Origin: Mycobacterium sp.
GTDB lineage: Bacteria > Actinomycetota > Actinomycetes > Mycobacteriales > Mycobacteriaceae
Reading direction: 5' to 3'
DNA: 32,305 bases
Assembly: GCA_025965975.1 (NCBI GenBank)
Contig: JAOPVX010000042.1
Location: 1-32,305 of the forward strand
Part shown: positions 24,812 to 32,305 of the stretch, one piece after another
Layout of the letters: each line of letters opens with the position of its first letter
How positions within the stretch are numbered: the first letter of the stretch is position 1
Position numbers and translations under genes: made by a program
The notes under the pieces: generated by a model
What the model was told of the DNA's origin: nothing
What the model saw: only the letters and a program-made list of their open reading frames with translations
Database searches by the model: none

Positions 24812-27656
24812 CGCGGCGCGCTCCTTCCGGGTCGACGAGCACAGAACCGGTGACCTCCACCCGAACGAGGCTCCCGTCGACGGGCACATGCAGTGTCTCA
24901 CCGATCCGCGACTGGCCCGCCCTGACCAGCGCCAACGCGAAGGTGCGTCCAAGCTCGGCGCTGCGGTAGCTCGACGTGACATGGCCCAGCATGGGAACCG
25001 GTGGCGGGGGAAGCGCATCGTCCGGGCAGAACTCGACGATCTGTGCGCCCTCCGGCAGTCGGGTGACCTCGTCGACCGGCAACAGCCCGACGAGCTGCTT
25101 GCGCAACGGATTCTGGTTCTCGACGCGACTGAACGAGCGCTTGCCGATGAAGTCGGGCTTCTTCTTCGACACCGCCCACGCCATGCCGAGATCGTGGGGG
25201 GTAACGGTGCCGTCGGTGTCCTGCCCGATGATCGGGTAACCCTTCTCGGCGCGCAGCACGTGCATGGTCTCGGTGCCGTAGGCGGTGATGCCATAGGGCC
25301 GGCCGGCGGCCAGCAGCCGCTCCCACACCGCGGGCGCGTGCCAGGCGTTCACGTTCACCTCGAAGGCGAGTTCACCGGAGAAGCTGACCCGCGCGACCCG
25401 GACCGGTACACCGTCGAGGCTGCTGTCGCGCCAGGTCATGAATGGGAAGGCCGTGTTGGACGCGTCCAGATCACCGAACACCGCCCCGATTACGTCGCGA
25501 GAATGCGGGCCGACGACCGGGAAGGTCGCCCAGTGGTCGGTCACCGAGGTGAGTGCCACCTGCAACTGTGGCCACTCGGTCTGCAGCCACTCCTCCATCC
25601 AGTCGAGGATCGTCGCCGCCCCGCCGGTGGTGGTGTACACCAGGAACCGGTCCTCGGCCAGCCGCAGCACCGTGCCGTCGTCGATCACCATTCCGTCAAC
25701 GCCGCACATCACGCCGTACCGGATCGAGCCGACCTTCAGGCTGCTCATGAGGTTGGTGTAGATGCGGTCAAGCAGTTCGGCGGCGTCGCGACCGGACACG
25801 TCGATCTTGCCGAGCGTGGACCCGTCGAGGATGCCGACACCGCCACGCACCGCCGCGCATTCGCGCAGCACCGCAGCGTCCATGTCCTCGCCGGCGCGAG
25901 GGTAGTGACGCGGACGCTTCCACTGCCCGACGTCCTCGAACACCGCGCCCTGCGCGACATGCCAGTCGTGCAGCGCCGTCGTGCGCTCCGGGTCGAACAA
26001 CGCGCCACGGTCGCGCCCGGCCAGCGCCGCGAACGCGACGGGAGTGTAAGGCGGCCGAAATGTGGTGGTGCCCAACGCTTCTATGGGCAGGCCAAGCAGT
26101 TCAGCGGTGATGCCCGAGGCGATGACCCCTGACGTCTTGCCCTGGTCGTGCGCGGTCCCGATGGTGGTGTACCGCTTGATGTGTTCGACCGACCGCATGC
26201 CCGCGCCTACGGCCCGCGCCACGTCGGCGACGGTGGCGTCGCGCTGCACATCGACGAACTGGTCCTGCTCGCGGCCGGGCACGCGCCACAGCACCAGACC
26301 CGGGCTTGCGTCATCGCGTGAGGTCTCGGGCAGCGGGGTCGATCGATCGACCGGCAGACCCAGCTCGGCCAGCGCCGCCTCTGCACAGTCCCGCCCCTCA
26401 CGGAGGCAACCGGCCAGATCCATGACGCCGTCGGCCGCGCCCGCGACGCTCACCCCGGCGAGCTGCTCGCCAGGAACGAAGCCGCCAAGCGCCGCGTCGT
26501 AGCGCAGCACGCCACGGGCCTGACTGAACAGGTGCACCGCCGGATTCCAGCCACCGCTGACGAGCAGCGCGTCACACGAAACAGCTTCGTCTGCACCGAC
26601 ATTCTTGCCGTCGAAGTCGGCCACGTAGGCGAGCGTGATGCGTTCGTCACCCCGGGTTCCGGTCACCACTGCGCCGGCACGCAACGGGATGCCTAGTCGC
26701 TGGCACTCGCGCCGCAGGCCATCGGATACCTGCTCGCGGGCGTCGACGACCGCCTCGATCCGCACCCCCGCGTCGGCGAGGTCGAAGGCCGCCGCGTATG
26801 CGCTGTCGTTGGTGGTGAACACCACGGCCGCGCGTCCGACCAACACCCCGTATCGGTGCAGGAACGTCCTTGCGCTGTGCGCCAACATGATTCCGGGCCG
26901 GTCGTTGTCGGCGAACACGATCGGGCGCTCGTGCGCGCCGGTGGCCACCAGCACATGCCTGGCGCGGATCCGCCACACCCGCTGACGCGACAGCCTGGCC
27001 GGGGCAGCGTTGCCGAGGTGATCGGTGCGCCGCTCGAGGGCCAGCACGAAGCCGTCGTCGTAATGACCGAATGCGGTGGTGCGCTGCAGGTGTCGTACCT
27101 CGGGGAAGGTCGCCAGCTCGGTGACCGCGTCCTGTACCCAATCGGAGGCGGTGTCGCCGATGCGTTCGGTGCCGCCGAGCAGGGAGCCGCCGGCCTCTGA
27201 CTGCTCATCGACCAACACCACCCGTGCGCCTGCACGCGCGGCGGTCAGCGCCGCCGTCAACCCAGCGGGCCCGGCACCGACCACGAGCACGTCGGCGTGC
27301 GCATGCATGGCGTCGTAGCGGGCGGAGTCGGCGATATCGGCAAGGCGGCCCTGGCCGGGGATGCCGCGGGCGGCGAGCCCGTCGTGCAGCTCCACCGTCG
27401 AGGCCAGCAGCATCGGCTCAGGGAAAGGCGCCTCGATCTGCACCAGCCCGCCGGTGTCCTCGGCCCATGCCGCCGAAATCCCTCGCGGACGGCCGAGGTT
27501 GACGCTGGTCGCGATCTTGTGCACACCGTGGGACAGCAGCGCCGAGGCGAGCGTGTCCCCGGGGTGGCCGGTGTATGTGCGCCCGTCGAAGGTGAATTCG
27601 TAGCGGGTGCCGCGGTCGATGCGGCCGTCCGCGGGGGTGCGGTACGGCGCGGTCAC
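24804..27656 (-). CDS. soxA: Sarcosine oxidase, alpha subunit
   Basis: 950-residue large subunit. The N-terminal ferredoxin-like segment (FTFDGRTYTGHPGDTLASAL) lacks cluster cysteines, as is usual. The NAD-binding domain begins VLVVGAGPAGLTAALTAARA (about residue 125). A GcvT-like folate domain fills the C-terminal part, about 560-950, with GILDGSTLGKIDVSGRDAAE and GYPIIGQDTDGTVTPHDLG. This domain transfers the methyl carbon to THF, giving 5,10-methylene-THF. GTG 27656 overlaps the soxD stop by 4 nt (GTGA). The order soxBDAG is the standard one. Confidence 0.95.
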   Translation of the reverse strand: MTAPYRTPADGRIDRGTRYEFTFDGRTYTGHPGDTLASALLSHGVHKIATSVNLGRPRGISAAWAEDTGGLVQIEAPFPEPMLLASTVELHDGLAARGIPGQGRLADIADSARYDAMHAHADVLVVGAGPAGLTAALTAARAGARVVLVDEQSEAGGSLLGGTERIGDTASDWVQDAVTELATFPEVRHLQRTTAFGHYDDGFVLALERRTDHLGNAAPARLSRQRVWRIRARHVLVATGAHERPIVFADNDRPGIMLAHSARTFLHRYGVLVGRAAVVFTTNDSAYAAAFDLADAGVRIEAVVDAREQVSDGLRRECQRLGIPLRAGAVVTGTRGDERITLAYVADFDGKNVGADEAVSCDALLVSGGWNPAVHLFSQARGVLRYDAALGGFVPGEQLAGVSVAGAADGVMDLAGCLREGRDCAEAALAELGLPVDRSTPLPETSRDDASPGLVLWRVPGREQDQFVDVQRDATVADVARAVGAGMRSVEHIKRYTTIGTAHDQGKTSGVIASGITAELLGLPIEALGTTTFRPPYTPVAFAALAGRDRGALFDPERTTALHDWHVAQGAVFEDVGQWKRPRHYPRAGEDMDAAVLRECAAVRGGVGILDGSTLGKIDVSGRDAAELLDRIYTNLMSSLKVGSIRYGVMCGVDGMVIDDGTVLRLAEDRFLVYTTTGGAATILDWMEEWLQTEWPQLQVALTSVTDHWATFPVVGPHSRDVIGAVFGDLDASNTAFPFMTWRDSSLDGVPVRVARVSFSGELAFEVNVNAWHAPAVWERLLAAGRPYGITAYGTETMHVLRAEKGYPIIGQDTDGTVTPHDLGMAWAVSKKKPDFIGKRSFSRVENQNPLRKQLVGLLPVDEVTRLPEGAQIVEFCPDDALPPPPVPMLGHVTSSYRSAELGRTFALALVRAGQSRIGETLHVPVDGSLVRVEVTGSVLVDPEGARRDG

Positions 27657-27931
27657 GAGATCACCGGCTTCGGTTGGTCCATGCGGTACACGGTGTGGAA
27701 TCGATACGTGGCGGTGTCGCGGACGGCGTTGAACCAGCGACGGCACCCCCCGCTGTGGCACCACCGCTCGGCGAATGTGCCCCTGGGATTGGCGCGGAAG
27801 AACACGTAGTGCGCCCACTCCTCGTCGGTCAATGCGGCCGGGTCGTCCGGATAGGCGACGTGTGCCTGCCCGCCGTAGTGGAATTCGGTCTCTTCCCGAG
27901 GCCCGCAGCACGGGCATTCGATGAGTTGCAT
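27653..27931 (-). CDS. soxD: Sarcosine oxidase, delta subunit
   Basis: 92-residue zinc-binding subunit. The expected ligands are present: C6 and C9 in CPCCG, then H59 and C63 in WCHSGGCRRWFN, matching the ligand set of structurally known SoxD. It stabilises the alpha-beta complex. ATG 27931 is preceded by GGAG about 6 nt upstream. It lies 30 nt after soxB. Confidence 0.95.
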   Translation of the reverse strand: MQLIECPCCGPREETEFHYGGQAHVAYPDDPAALTDEEWAHYVFFRANPRGTFAERWCHSGGCRRWFNAVRDTATYRFHTVYRMDQPKPVIS

Positions 27932-27961
27932 TGTTGCTCCAGCCTTTTCGTGATTGCCGGT

Positions 27962-29194
27962 CTAGTGCGCGACCGCGGCCGCGCCGTGTTCGTCGACGAG
28001 CGACCCTGTGATGAAGCGGTCCAGGCTGAACGGCTCGACGTACGGATGCGGTTCGTCGCGGGCGACGGTGTCGGCCAGGCACCAGCCGATGCCTGGTGTC
28101 GCCTTGAATCCGCCTGTGCCCCAGCCACAGTTGAGGTAGAGGTTGCGGTACGGGGTGCGGCCGATGATCGGCGAGGCGTCGGGGGTGACGTCGACGATTC
28201 CGCCCCAGGTCCGCAGGAGATGCGCGCGGGCGAAGATGGGAAAGAGCTCGACGGCCGCGGCCATCTGGCGCTCGACGATGTGGAAGGCCCCGCGCTGCCC
28301 GTAACCGTTGTACGAGTCGATGCCCGCGCCCATCACCAGCTCACCCTTGTGCGCCTGCGAGACGTAGACGTGCACGGCGTTTGACATCACGATCGTCGGG
28401 TGCACGGGTTCGAGCAGTTCTGAGACCAGCGCCTGCAGCGGATGGCTCTGCAACGGCAGTCGGAATCCGAGCATGTCGGTGAGCACCGACGTGTGTCCTG
28501 CCGCGCACATCGCGACCTGGCCGGCTGCGATATCGCCGAGGGTGGTGCGCACATGGGTGATCCGATCGCCGTCGGTGCCGAACCCGGTGACCTCGCAACC
28601 CTGCACGAGATCCACTCCTGCCGCATCGGCGCGGCGCGCGAAACCCCAAGCGACGTAGTCGTGTTTGGCGATACCCGCGCGCGGTTGGTAGGTGGCCCCG
28701 AGGACGGGATAGCGCGTGTCGGACGAGACGTTCACGATCGGGCAGAGCTTCTTGACCTCGTCCGGCTCCAACCACTGGGCGTCAATCCCGTTGAGCACGT
28801 TGGCCTCAACTCGACGGACGCTGTCGCGGACGTCCTGCAAGCTGTGCGCGAGGTTCAGCACGCCGCGCTGGCTGAAAAGGATCGGGTAGCCGAGGTCGTC
28901 CTCGAGGCCCTCCCACAGCTTCAGCGAGTGTTCGTAGATCTGCGCACTCTCGTCCCACAGGTAGTTCGACCGGATCAGGGTCGTGTTGCGGGCCGTGTTG
29001 CCGCCGGCGAGCCAACCCTTCTCGAGCACCGCCACGTTGGTGATGCCGTGGTTCTTCACGAGATAGTGGGCGGTCGCCAGGCCGTGCCCGCCACCGCCGA
29101 TGATGACGACGTCGTAGGACCGTTTTGGCTCCGGGTTGCGCCAGAGGAAGTCGGGATGATCGGGCAGGTGCGCGCCCGGGGCCTGTGGACTCAC
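27962..29194 (-). CDS. soxB: Sarcosine oxidase, beta subunit
   Basis: 410-residue catalytic flavoprotein oxidising sarcosine to glycine with H2O2 production. The dinucleotide motif [18 protein letters not shown] starts near residue 28. The covalent FMN ligand is H178 in [13 protein letters not shown], and the C-terminal [12 protein letters not shown] is typical of DAO-family oxidases. GTG 29194 follows GGAGAG by 5 nt. It is the first gene of a seven-gene operon soxB-soxD-soxA-soxG-dgcA-mscR-MBL, behind a promoter with the GntR palindrome. The H2O2 it makes could be met by the catalase at the start of the window, though nothing ties the two together. Confidence 0.95.
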   Translation of the reverse strand: MSPQAPGAHLPDHPDFLWRNPEPKRSYDVVIIGGGGHGLATAHYLVKNHGITNVAVLEKGWLAGGNTARNTTLIRSNYLWDESAQIYEHSLKLWEGLEDDLGYPILFSQRGVLNLAHSLQDVRDSVRRVEANVLNGIDAQWLEPDEVKKLCPIVNVSSDTRYPVLGATYQPRAGIAKHDYVAWGFARRADAAGVDLVQGCEVTGFGTDGDRITHVRTTLGDIAAGQVAMCAAGHTSVLTDMLGFRLPLQSHPLQALVSELLEPVHPTIVMSNAVHVYVSQAHKGELVMGAGIDSYNGYGQRGAFHIVERQMAAAVELFPIFARAHLLRTWGGIVDVTPDASPIIGRTPYRNLYLNCGWGTGGFKATPGIGWCLADTVARDEPHPYVEPFSLDRFITGSLVDEHGAAAVAH

Positions 29195-29223
29195 GCTGAC
29201 TCTCCATCGAACAGTCGTCGGAT

Positions 29224-29276
29224 AACTGATATATCAGTTGTGGAGCAGAGTATGGTACGTTGATGCACGCGGTCAA
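29224..29276 (-). promoter_or_regulatory. soxB operon promoter with GntR-type operator
   Basis: On the minus strand -35 TTGACC (29276-29271) is 18 nt from TACTCT (29252-29247). The perfect 16-bp palindrome AACTGATATATCAGTT (29224-29239) lies just downstream, 30 bp before the soxB start. Its 12-bp core is identical to the one at glyA. It also lies 63 bp upstream of the divergent GntR gene, so autoregulation is possible. Confidence 0.7.
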
Positions 29277-29302
29277 GGGTCAACTCTGACAGGAGACGAA
29301 CG

Positions 29303-29968
29303 ATGAGCGTGGAGCTGGCCGACACCGGCGAGGGACCCACCCCGTCCAACGCCGATCTTGCGTACGAGATCATTCGCGAGCGGCTCATCATGCTCGATAT
29401 CCGCCCTAGAGAACCGATCAACGACGAGGGCCTTGCGCGTCAGCTCGGGTTCGGGCGGACACCGGTACGCGAGGCACTCAAGCGGCTCGAGCGCGACCGG
29501 CTCGTCGTCGCCTATCCCCGCCGCGGAACCTTCGCCACGACCGTGGACATCACCGATCTGGCGCACATCCAGGAGATTCGACGCCAACTCGAACCGGTAG
29601 TCGCGGCGCGCGCCGCCCACAGCGCGCCGCTGGAAACCCGGATGAAGCTGTCCGCGCTCGCCGAAGAGATTGCCCGGCTCGACCCTGCAGACGACCCGCG
29701 ATCCTTGCTACGGCTCGACGTACGGGTCCATACCGCGATCTACAAGGCCTCCGGCAACCCGTATCTGGAGGACGTGCTGGTCTGCCAGGACGCCCACGCG
29801 ACCCGCATCTGGTGCCTGTTCCTTGACCGACTGGCGAACGTCGCCGAACACATCACCGAACACGTCGGGCTGCTGAGAGCGATCGTCGACGGCGACGGCG
29901 ACCTGGCGGCCAAGTTGGCCTCCGAACACGTCGTCGGTTTCGAACAGGCCGTGCGCGCCGTCCTCTAA
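29303..29968 (+). CDS. GntR-family regulator, FCD subfamily
   Basis: 221-residue regulator. The winged helix spans about residues 17-80, with GRTPVREALKRLERDRLVVA as recognition helix and turn. The all-helical FCD effector domain follows, with metal-site candidates in LDVRVHTAIYKASGN, ITEHVGLLRAI and ASEHVVGFEQ. ATG 29303 has AGGAG 7 nt upstream. It is divergent from soxB. The shared palindrome between them and upstream of glyA makes it the likely controller of sarcosine and glycine breakdown. The effector may be sarcosine, dimethylglycine or glycine (inferred). Confidence 0.9.
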   Translation: MSVELADTGEGPTPSNADLAYEIIRERLIMLDIRPREPINDEGLARQLGFGRTPVREALKRLERDRLVVAYPRRGTFATTVDITDLAHIQEIRRQLEPVVAARAAHSAPLETRMKLSALAEEIARLDPADDPRSLLRLDVRVHTAIYKASGNPYLEDVLVCQDAHATRIWCLFLDRLANVAEHITEHVGLLRAIVDGDGDLAAKLASEHVVGFEQAVRAVL

Positions 29969-30149
29969 TAGTCGGCCCGCCGCCGTCCAGCACGAATCCG
30001 ACTTGGCGACGCCACACCGCGTCGCCACTGGCCGATATCGCGATCACTTTCGACACCGCACCGATCATGGTGGCGAGATCGTTTGCGCCGAAGTCCGGCC
30101 GCAGCACGCCGGCTTCCCTGGCCGGGTTCTCACAACCGATTCCAACACC

Positions 30150-30334
30150 GCCCCGTACTGGGCCACCGGATCACCGTCTTCGTCCGGCGACCCGACGAAA
30201 TCCTGCTCCTCCAATTGATGATTCGCCATCATCAGGGCGGGATCGACATGGCCGCCAGCGTTCCGCGAGAGACCCGAAACGACGCCGTGCGTGTCACGGC
30301 ACTCGCCCATCATTCGCATTTTTCGGTGACTTAG
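30150..30334 (+). pseudogene. DUF305-like remnant
   Basis: The + strand frame contains PDEILLLQLMIRHHQGGIDM (30194-30250), the hallmark HHQGG segment of DUF305 proteins. Neither a signal peptide and N-terminal part nor the usual second helix with conserved His/Met follows; the frame ends at 30334. It is best read as a decayed fragment. The surrounding 29969-30149 stretch shows no recognisable gene. Confidence 0.45.
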
Positions 30335-30779
30335 ATGTTCTCTTCGACACCGGGATTCGTTGTGGCCAGCGCGTCTAGCACAGGCAGGAGCGAAACGCGG
30401 ATCCCGGTCGCGAACCGCCCACCCGCGGTGGCGCGCTGCGTGATGGGCACTGGGCACGTTTGGGAGCCGGCTTCGCGTCGGTGTCATCGGGGTCGCGCGG
30501 CGACGGTGGCCGCGTCCGCCACCACGGGCACAACCGTGTTGACGGGCGGGCGCTATCGCGCCCGGTGGCGGGGCAGTCGTCGCGCCGGTCCATCGGCCGA
30601 TGTTCAGGCCGGCAACGATGGGAACGAGGGTCCCGGGGTCCTCGGTCCGGTGGTGACGGCGGATCGGGAGGTATCGGTGACGACAAGACGCCGTCCACCA
30701 TGCACGGACCGGCGGCAGCGGCGGGCGCGGCGGGTTCGGTCAGCCTGGCGGTTCGGGACGCGCACAGGTCGACTTCGCG
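30335..30779. other. Gene-free stretch with Gly-rich frames
   Basis: No intact gene is recognised. Frames around 30640-30780 give Gly-rich strings such as GGDGGSGGIGDD and, after a shift, TGGSGGRGGFGQPGGSG. These vaguely recall PGRS-type repeats but are interrupted. They could be relic coding sequence or simply GC-rich noise. Confidence 0.3.
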
Positions 30780-31532
30780 TCAAATCCGCGGAACCATCAA
30801 ACCGCCATCGAGTACCAGATTCGTCCCGCTCATGAACGACGATTCGTCACTGGCCAAAAACACCGCCCCGATCGCGATCTCGTCGAGGCTCCCCAGCCGG
30901 CCGAGCGGTGTCGACGCAGTCGCGTTCGCGATTTCGACCGCTGGGTCATCACTGGCGTCTATCGCGACCTGAGACATGCCCCCTTCGCCAATGACGCCCG
31001 GGCACAACGCATTCACTCGAATCTTGCGGTCGGCGAGTTCGACGGCCAACGCCCGGACGAGCTGGATCACGGCGGCTTTGGTCATGCAGTAGACACTCTC
31101 GCCGGGGAACACCATGAATGAGCTGACCGAACCCAGCGCAATGATGGTGGCCCCGTCGGCCAACAGATCATTCAGCACGCGTACGCACATCCAGGGCGCA
31201 CGCACATTGACCGCCATCATCTCGTCGAAGTCCTGCGGGCGGATCTCCACGGCCGGAGCATAGGCGATCACCCCGGCGTTGAGGACAAGCGAATCGATCC
31301 GCCCGTAGGACGATCGCACCGTCTGCGCCAGCTCGTCCAGGAGCTCGTCTGAACTTTGCCGCCGTTCTCCCCCATCGCCACCGATTGTTCGCTTTACGAC
31401 AGATACGTTGACCAAACCCCGACGAGGAATCGTCAAGACTGTGGATCGAGGGCGTTCGGGCGCGACCGTCATGGGATGCCTCGCTGGTAGCGTCCCGCTG
31501 TAGATTTCTGTAGCCAAGGTTTCCCGGAGCAC
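30780..31532 (-). pseudogene. Short-chain dehydrogenase lacking its N-terminal cofactor motif
   Basis: From about 31352 downward the minus strand encodes a normal SDR C-terminal two thirds: SLVLNAGV (NAG motif), catalytic Ser region ALGSVSSF, active-site YCMTK (YxxxK), VNALCPGV, and the end FMSGTNLVLDGGLMVPRI. The first 60 or so residues of the open frame (up to 31532) show no TGxxxGIG motif and no beta-1/alpha-1 region in any frame. The NAD(P)-binding start of the fold therefore seems lost or replaced. Probably a 5'-truncated pseudogene, although the frame is open and could still be translated. Confidence 0.6.
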
Positions 31533-31537
31533 AAGCC

Positions 31538-32305
31538 ATGACCGACGATCTATTTGCGCAGTTCAAGGCCGTGCAGCGGGAGGCCTGGGCGTCGTTTTCA
31601 CCGTTTGCAGCTTTTACCACGCCGCCAGCCGCGTCCCTCGTCAACTACGCGGGAGTGAGTCACGGGCAGGAGGTTCTCGATGTGGCTTGCGGCAGCGGCG
31701 TCGTTGCGGTGACTGCCGCGCGCCGCGGTGCGCGGGTGCGAGGGCTGGACCTTTCACCCGTGCTGATCGAGCAGGCGCGGCGCAACGCAGACTTTATCGG
31801 CGCGCAGATCGAATTCATCGAGGGCGACGCCGAGGCACTTTCGTACGCCGATGCGACCTTCGACGTCGTCCTGAGCCAGTTCGGCCATATGTTTGCGCCG
31901 CGACCGCAGGTCGCCATCCGCGAGATGCTGCGCGTGCTCAAGCCCGGAGGCAGGATCGCGTTCTCTACCTGGCCGCCGGAATTGTTTATGGGCCAGCTCT
32001 TCGCCCTCACCGAGAGATACTCGCGGCCGGCTGCGGGTGGCGCACCGCCGCCGCAGGCCTGGGGCGATCCGAAGCTGGTCGGCGAGCTGCTGGGCGATGC
32101 GGTCACCGATCTGGAGTTCGATCGCGACGAGATTTACACCCCTGCGCTCAGCCCGCAGCACTACCGCGCCAGTGTGGAACAGACGATCGCGCCGGTCGCA
32201 ACGGTCGTCGCGACATCGGCCGAGGATCCGCAACGCCTGGCGGCGTTCCGAACAGAACTCGATGCGCTGATAGAGAAATGGTTCCACAACAACCGCGTCC
32301 GCCAG
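31538..32305 (+). CDS. Class I SAM-dependent methyltransferase (3' end outside window)
   Basis: 256 residues are visible and the frame is open to the last base. SAM motif I is EVLDVACGSGVVAVTAARRG (about residues 46-65), then the acidic motif RGLDLSP, EGDAEALSYADATFDVVLS (motif II/III) and MLRVLKPGGRIAFSTW. This is the UbiE/COQ5-like group of small-molecule methyltransferases. GGAG lies about 8 nt before ATG 31538. It is divergent from the SDR remnant with a short intergenic gap. The substrate is unknown. Confidence 0.85.
   Translation, partial: MTDDLFAQFKAVQREAWASFSPFAAFTTPPAASLVNYAGVSHGQEVLDVACGSGVVAVTAARRGARVRGLDLSPVLIEQARRNADFIGAQIEFIEGDAEALSYADATFDVVLSQFGHMFAPRPQVAIREMLRVLKPGGRIAFSTWPPELFMGQLFALTERYSRPAAGGAPPPQAWGDPKLVGELLGDAVTDLEFDRDEIYTPALSPQHYRASVEQTIAPVATVVATSAEDPQRLAAFRTELDALIEKWFHNNRVRQ

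Noticed and set aside
24621-26132. 503-codon + strand frame opposite soxG/soxA
   Set aside because: Low-complexity Arg/His/Val-rich shadow of sarcosine oxidase genes.
30460-30972. PE_PGRS-like protein
   Set aside because: Gly-rich strings are short, frame-broken and partly antisense to the SDR; no PE domain is present.

Overview
The window is GC-rich actinobacterial DNA, most likely from a mycobacterium (Mycobacterium/Mycolicibacterium group). The reasons are a mycothiol-type formaldehyde dehydrogenase, TANNNT-like -10 boxes, GTG/TTG starts, a probable leaderless gene and a typical small exported mycobacterial protein. No rRNA, tRNA or CRISPR array was recognised.

Layout. (1) Positions 1-1458: the 3' part of a catalase gene, a strong hairpin, and a small ankyrin-repeat gene. 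(2) About 1.6-6.2 kb: a degraded stretch with remnants of a tyrosine recombinase, an FAD monooxygenase, a TetR regulator and a methyltransferase. It also holds several orphan palindromes and a pair of 39-bp direct repeats flanking an apolipoprotein N-acyltransferase-like gene that has Ser in place of the catalytic Cys. A small secreted protein with a YG-repeat tail lies here too. (3) About 6.26-29.97 kb: a 24-kb catabolic island. (4) About 30-31.5 kb: more remnants (DUF305-like, N-terminally truncated SDR). (5) 31538 to the end: a SAM methyltransferase running off the window.

The island encodes an apparently complete route from choline to pyruvate. BetA (GMC choline dehydrogenase) and BetB (betaine aldehyde dehydrogenase) make glycine betaine. 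A ProV-ProW(fused)-ProX ABC importer brings in betaine or choline. A three-component Rieske system (oxygenase, Rieske ferredoxin, ferredoxin reductase) is the likely betaine demethylase. A DgcA-like flavoprotein would turn dimethylglycine into sarcosine, and heterotetrameric sarcosine oxidase SoxBDAG would give glycine. GlyA and SdaA then give serine and pyruvate. The formaldehyde released is handled by MscR and an overlapping metallo-beta-lactamase-fold hydrolase in the same transcript as the demethylases.

Two regulatory circuits can be read from the DNA. An IclR regulator probably acts on three promoters (betB-proVWX, ferredoxin-reductase-oxygenase, betA). All three have a TTGCA(T/C) -35 placed exactly 19 nt upstream of a related 15-bp element that covers the -10. 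An FCD-type GntR regulator probably acts on the soxBDAG-dgcA-mscR-MBL operon and, 20 kb away, on glyA-sdaA. Both of those promoters are TTGACC-18-TANNNT followed by the palindrome CTGATATATCAG.
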